In this document: positions 14,440-17,262 of the stretch, in pieces
Position numbering within the stretch: the first letter of the stretch is position 1
Layout: every line of letters starts with the position of its first letter
Assembly (NCBI GenBank): GCA_023380955.1
Contig: JAMCTB010000049.1
Location: 1-17,262, forward strand
Direction of reading: 5' to 3'
DNA from: Chloroflexota bacterium
Lineage (GTDB): Bacteria > Chloroflexota > UBA6077
DNA: 17,262 nucleotides
The notes under the pieces: model-generated
What the model was told of the DNA's origin: nothing
What the model saw: the letters and a program-made list of their open reading frames with translations, nothing else
The model's database searches: none
Position numbers and translations under genes: made by a program

Positions 14440-15120
14440 CTAGCCCTGCCGGTTGGGACCGGAGGCCCGAGCGATCTCAGAAACCCCGATGGATCCCAGA
14501 TGCTGCTTTCGTCGCCTCTGTCGAACTGCGATCAACGCGGCTATCAACACCAAGGCGATGCCGACGTAGATGATCGGGCTGTGAAGGTGGCGGACCAGGG
14601 GGAGTAACTTGGTGCCGCCAAAGTAGCCCAGCGCCAGCCAGAAGCCGCTCCAGATGAGGGCCGAAAGGGTGGTGAAGAAGAGAAACTGGTGGAACGGGAT
14701 CTCGAAAACCCCCGAGATGATCGAGGTAGGTGTTCTAAGACCCGGGGTGAGCCTCCCCACTAAGACCATGATCGGCCCCCGCTCGTGGATCCACCGCTCG
14801 ACCTTCCTCAGCTTGGCCTCGTCCAGGTGGATGTACTTGCCGTACCTGAAGAGGATGGCGTGGCCAAACCTCCTGGAGAGCAGGTAGAGAAGGGTGGACC
14901 CCAGTTGGACGCCGAGGGTCACCGACATGGCGGCTTCCAGCACCCCTATGAGGTCCTGGGACGCGCGGTAGCCGGCCAGCATGATCACCACGTCGCCAGG
15001 CATCGGCAGCGGGACCCCTGCTTCCTCCACGAACAGCAGCAGGAAGAGGGCCTTCTCGTCGTTCTGGCGGACGAGCAGGTAAAGCCAGTGAAGCCAGCTG
15101 CCTATCTGATCTAACGGCAA
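14440..15120 (-). CDS. DedA-family membrane protein
   Basis: 226 residues. The family signatures are visible: EEAGVPLPMPGDVVIMLAG near the N-terminus, YLLSRRFG, and GRLTPGLRTPTSIISGVFEIPFHQF in the middle, followed by two helices (FFTTLSALIWSGFWLALGY and IIYVGIALVLIAALIAV) and a basic tail. DedA proteins act in the cytoplasmic membrane; some members flip undecaprenyl phosphate or phospholipid. It lies 11 bases after pyrE on the same strand and is probably cotranscribed with it. Confidence 0.9.
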   Translation of the reverse strand: MPLDQIGSWLHWLYLLVRQNDEKALFLLLFVEEAGVPLPMPGDVVIMLAGYRASQDLIGVLEAAMSVTLGVQLGSTLLYLLSRRFGHAILFRYGKYIHLDEAKLRKVERWIHERGPIMVLVGRLTPGLRTPTSIISGVFEIPFHQFLFFTTLSALIWSGFWLALGYFGGTKLLPLVRHLHSPIIYVGIALVLIAALIAVRQRRRKQHLGSIGVSEIARASGPNRQG

Positions 15121-15131
15121 ATTGCCAGGGC

Positions 15132-15707
15132 CTACTCTTTCTTCAGGTAGCTTTCCAGTTCGCTACGAATGAAGAGCGATCTGAACTGAAAACCCGCGGC
15201 TTCCACGTTCTCGCGGGCCCCCTCCTCTCGGTCCACGATCCCGAGGATGAAGAGTACCTCGACCCCGAGCGCGCGGAGCTTTTCCGCCGACACGATGGCC
15301 TGAGTGCCCGTGGTCATGACGTCCTCGATGACTACGACCTTCTCTCCCGGGTGGATCTCCCCCTCCACGGCCCTCTGGGTGCCGTACTCCTTCGTACTCT
15401 TCTTGACGATGACGAAGGGGATGCCGGTTTCCAGGGAGGCGGCCGTAGCGAGGGCCACGGCTCCCAGTTCAGGGCCCGCGATTCGATCCACGCCCATCGG
15501 CATTTGCTGGGCCAGCAGCTTGCTCAAGGGACGCAGGATCTGAGGCTTGGTCTCGAAAAGGTACTTGTCAAAGTAGTAGCGGCTTCGACGCCCGGAGCTG
15601 AGGACGAAATCCCCCTCCAGGTAGGCGTGCCGGACCAGGTCGCGAGCCACCTGCTCCCGAATCTGGGCGATGTCGCCGGCCGCGCTGCGCTCTCCAGCGG
15701 TCCCCAT
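15132..15707 (-). CDS. pyrE: orotate phosphoribosyltransferase
   Basis: Joins orotate and PRPP to form orotidine monophosphate in pyrimidine synthesis. The 191 residues match the family. The PRPP-binding motif VVVIEDVMTTGTQ lies at 124-136; the early FVLSSGRRSRYYFD loop and DRIAGPELGAVALA are also typical. ATG at 15707 follows GGGAGGA. No other pyr gene is adjacent. Members of this fold with other substrates exist, but SSGRRSRYYFD favours orotate. Confidence 0.88.
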   Translation of the reverse strand: MGTAGERSAAGDIAQIREQVARDLVRHAYLEGDFVLSSGRRSRYYFDKYLFETKPQILRPLSKLLAQQMPMGVDRIAGPELGAVALATAASLETGIPFVIVKKSTKEYGTQRAVEGEIHPGEKVVVIEDVMTTGTQAIVSAEKLRALGVEVLFILGIVDREEGARENVEAAGFQFRSLFIRSELESYLKKE

Positions 15708-15739
15708 CCTATCCTCCCACAGAACCTCGACAGGTTACG

Positions 15740-15757
15740 CACTATTTTAGCATAGTG
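15740..15757 (-). promoter_or_regulatory. pyrE -10 region inside an 18-base inverted repeat
   Basis: CACTAT and ATAGTG flank six bases and together enclose a minus-strand TAAAAT (15749-15744), a likely -10 box for pyrE-dedA. The -35 is weak. On the plus strand a TATAAT at 15781-15786 could serve the divergent peptidase gene, also without a clear -35. The symmetric arms are a possible operator. Confidence 0.4.
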
Positions 15758-15893
15758 GAGGGCGCTATCGAGAAAGGGGCTATAATCGTGGGGAGTTCGT
15801 TGGGGCTGCAGGGCGCCGGGATCGAATCGGGCCGGGGGACGCGGCTCGGGCCGGTGGCAGGCCGGCGCCGGCTCATCGTGGAGGTGACAGACC

Positions 15894-16859
15894 GTGAAGG
15901 GGGACTCCATCATCGACGTGCCCGGGCTGCGGATCGGCCATTACACCGATCTGGAGGGGGCAACCGGGTGCACCGTCGTGCTGTGCGACCGACCGACTGT
16001 GGCGGGGTGTCTGGTGGCCGGCGGGGCACCAGGCACCAGGGAGACGGCGCTCCTGGACCCGACCTGCCTGATGGAAGAGGTGCACGCGCTGCTGCTGGGG
16101 GGAGGAAGCGCCTTCGGGCTGGAGGCGGCGGGCGGCGTGATGCGCTACCTGGAGGAGAACGGCCGCGGCTTCGACATGCGGGTCGCTCGAGTGCCGATCG
16201 TGCCCGCCGCCATCCTGTTCGACCTGGCGGTCGGGGACCCCTCGGCCCGACCGGGGCGGGAGGAGGGATACAGGGCCTGCGAGGTCGCCGCGGCCCAGCC
16301 CCCTCAGCAGGGGAACGTGGGGGCCGGGACCGGCGCCACGGTGGGCAAGGCGCTCGGCCCCGCACACGCCATGAAGGGCGGGCTGGGGAGCGCCAGCGTT
16401 CGGCTCGCGAGCGGTGCCGTCGTCGGCGCTCTGGCCGCGGTCAACTGCGCCGGGGACGTGGTCGATCCGGCCACGGGCGCCATCGTGGCCGGGGCCCGCC
16501 ACCCCTCCGGGCAGGGGTTCCTGGACACCGCCCGATGGCTGCGGGGAGGAGGCGACCTGGATGCCACCAGCGGGACCAACACTACCATCGCGGTGGTGGC
16601 CACCGATGGCTACCTGACCAAGAGCCACGCCAATCGATTGGCTCGTCTGGCCTATCAGGGGATGGCCAGGGTCCTCCGGCCGATCACCACGTTCGATGGC
16701 GATACCGTTTTCGCCCTCGGCTCCGCTGCCCCGGGGGGCCGGGAAGATGATCTGAGTGCGCTGGGCGCCGCGGCAGCCGAGGCGCTGGTCCAGGCTATCC
16801 TGCGGGGAGTGCGAGCGGCGGAGAGCCTCCACGGCTACCCGGCGGCCCGGGATCTCTAG
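15894..16859 (+). CDS. P1-family (DmpA/NylC-like) self-processing peptidase or amidase
   Basis: 321 residues of the N-terminal-nucleophile P1 family, which cleaves itself into two chains and then hydrolyses N-terminal residues, beta-peptides or amide oligomers. The GTNTTIAVVATD segment matches the cleavage region of NylC-type members, so the break is expected between Asn229 and Thr230, with Thr230 as nucleophile. GCTVVLCD and GGAPGTRET near the start, LLLGGGSAFGLEAA at 66-79 and GTGATVGK at 145-152 are also typical. GTG at 15894 has GAGGTGA six bases upstream. It is divergent from pyrE; nothing nearby reveals its substrate. Confidence 0.85.
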   Translation: MKGDSIIDVPGLRIGHYTDLEGATGCTVVLCDRPTVAGCLVAGGAPGTRETALLDPTCLMEEVHALLLGGGSAFGLEAAGGVMRYLEENGRGFDMRVARVPIVPAAILFDLAVGDPSARPGREEGYRACEVAAAQPPQQGNVGAGTGATVGKALGPAHAMKGGLGSASVRLASGAVVGALAAVNCAGDVVDPATGAIVAGARHPSGQGFLDTARWLRGGGDLDATSGTNTTIAVVATDGYLTKSHANRLARLAYQGMARVLRPITTFDGDTVFALGSAAPGGREDDLSALGAAAAEALVQAILRGVRAAESLHGYPAARDL

Positions 16860-17044
16860 GGGCCGCACACCAGCTGCATGCACTGGGAGAGGAAGGGCTG
16901 GAAGTAGCGATCCCCGGGAATTGGCACATATCGTGCTTCCCCTTGATGGTCCGCCGCATCGCTTCAAACGCTGGGGTTTCGGGCACCTTCGGCAGAGCGT
17001 GCGGTCCTCCCACGAGCCGAGTTGTCCGAGAGGTGGTGGTAAAG

Positions 17045-17262
17045 GTGAGGAGTTCCATTCGGATAGCCACTATTCGGGGCATCGAGATCGGGATCCACTA
17101 CAGCTGGCTGCTCGTGTTCGTGGTGGTGGCCTGGACCCTGGCTGTGGGCCTGTTCCCACTCCAGTATCCGGGGCTCGGCGATGGGACCTACTGGGCCATG
17201 GGCTTTGTCGCCTCCCTCCTGCTCTTCGTTTCGGTGTTGATCCACGAGCTGGCCCACTCCTT
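17045..17262 (+). CDS. N-terminal part of a site-2 protease family (M50) metalloprotease, cut by the window edge
   Basis: The frame runs off the right edge after about 72 residues. It begins with IRIATIRGIEIGIHYSWLL, then a membrane helix, and a second helix that carries the zinc motif HELAHS (the HExxH type) right at the edge. This order, with the short beta hairpin before the first helix, is typical of the Rip3-like group, which often has CBS domains later on; that part is not visible. M50 proteases cut transmembrane proteins inside the membrane. The start is uncertain between GTG at 17045, 17036 and 17033; AGAGG lies 11 bases before the first. Confidence 0.85.
   Translation, partial: MRSSIRIATIRGIEIGIHYSWLLVFVVVAWTLAVGLFPLQYPGLGDGTYWAMGFVASLLLFVSVLIHELAHS

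Noticed and set aside
15873..16967. 364-codon minus-strand frame opposite the P1 peptidase
   Set aside because: The plus strand encodes a full P1-family protein with its autocleavage motif; the minus frame is compositional.

Overview
The window is GC-rich bacterial chromosome with strong AGGAGG-type ribosome sites, several GTG/TTG starts and good sigma-70 promoters. This fits a high-GC Gram-positive-like lineage such as a deep-branching Bacillota, but Chloroflexota or Actinobacteriota cannot be excluded. No rRNA, intact tRNA or CRISPR array is seen.

Layout. The left edge holds the tail of one ORF, a secreted double-SH3 C39-type peptidase, and a decayed IS1380-type transposase. From 2184 to 10892 runs the main feature: nine tightly spaced minus-strand genes read from one promoter near 11090. 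In transcription order they are an IclR-family regulator, a quinolinate-phosphoribosyltransferase-like enzyme, a MoCF/CinA-like protein, MhpD-type hydratase, MhpF acylating acetaldehyde dehydrogenase, MhpE 4-hydroxy-2-oxovalerate aldolase, a double 4Fe-4S ferredoxin with a BFD-like 2Fe-2S domain, a divergent LarA-family protein, and a BenE-type transporter. From 11.1 to 12.8 kb lies a scar zone: hairpins, a 3' fragment of a Met-type tRNA, a terminator, the tail of a tyrosine integrase, a toxin-antitoxin pair whose toxin has lost its middle, and a palindromic repeat. The right part is chromosomal housekeeping: a DUF1232 protein, a small cysteine protein, two convergent VTT/DedA membrane proteins, pyrE, a P1-family (NylC/DmpA-like) peptidase and the start of a site-2 protease.

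How the genes work together. MhpD, MhpE and MhpF are the complete lower end of a meta-cleavage pathway: 2-hydroxypenta-2,4-dienoate to 4-hydroxy-2-oxovalerate, then to pyruvate plus acetaldehyde, then acetyl-CoA. BenE suggests uptake of an aromatic or similar carboxylate, and the IclR protein probably controls the operon through a perfect 15-bp palindrome just downstream of the promoter. No ring-cleaving dioxygenase or ring hydroxylase is present.

In their place are a LarA-like protein that keeps the lysine and histidine spacing used to hold the nickel-pincer nucleotide, a QPRTase paralogue with an altered acid-binding pocket, a MoCF protein and a three-cluster ferredoxin. I infer that this is an uncharacterised catabolic module that feeds the MhpDEF route through LarA/redox chemistry. 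This operon is the best candidate in the window for an undescribed system.
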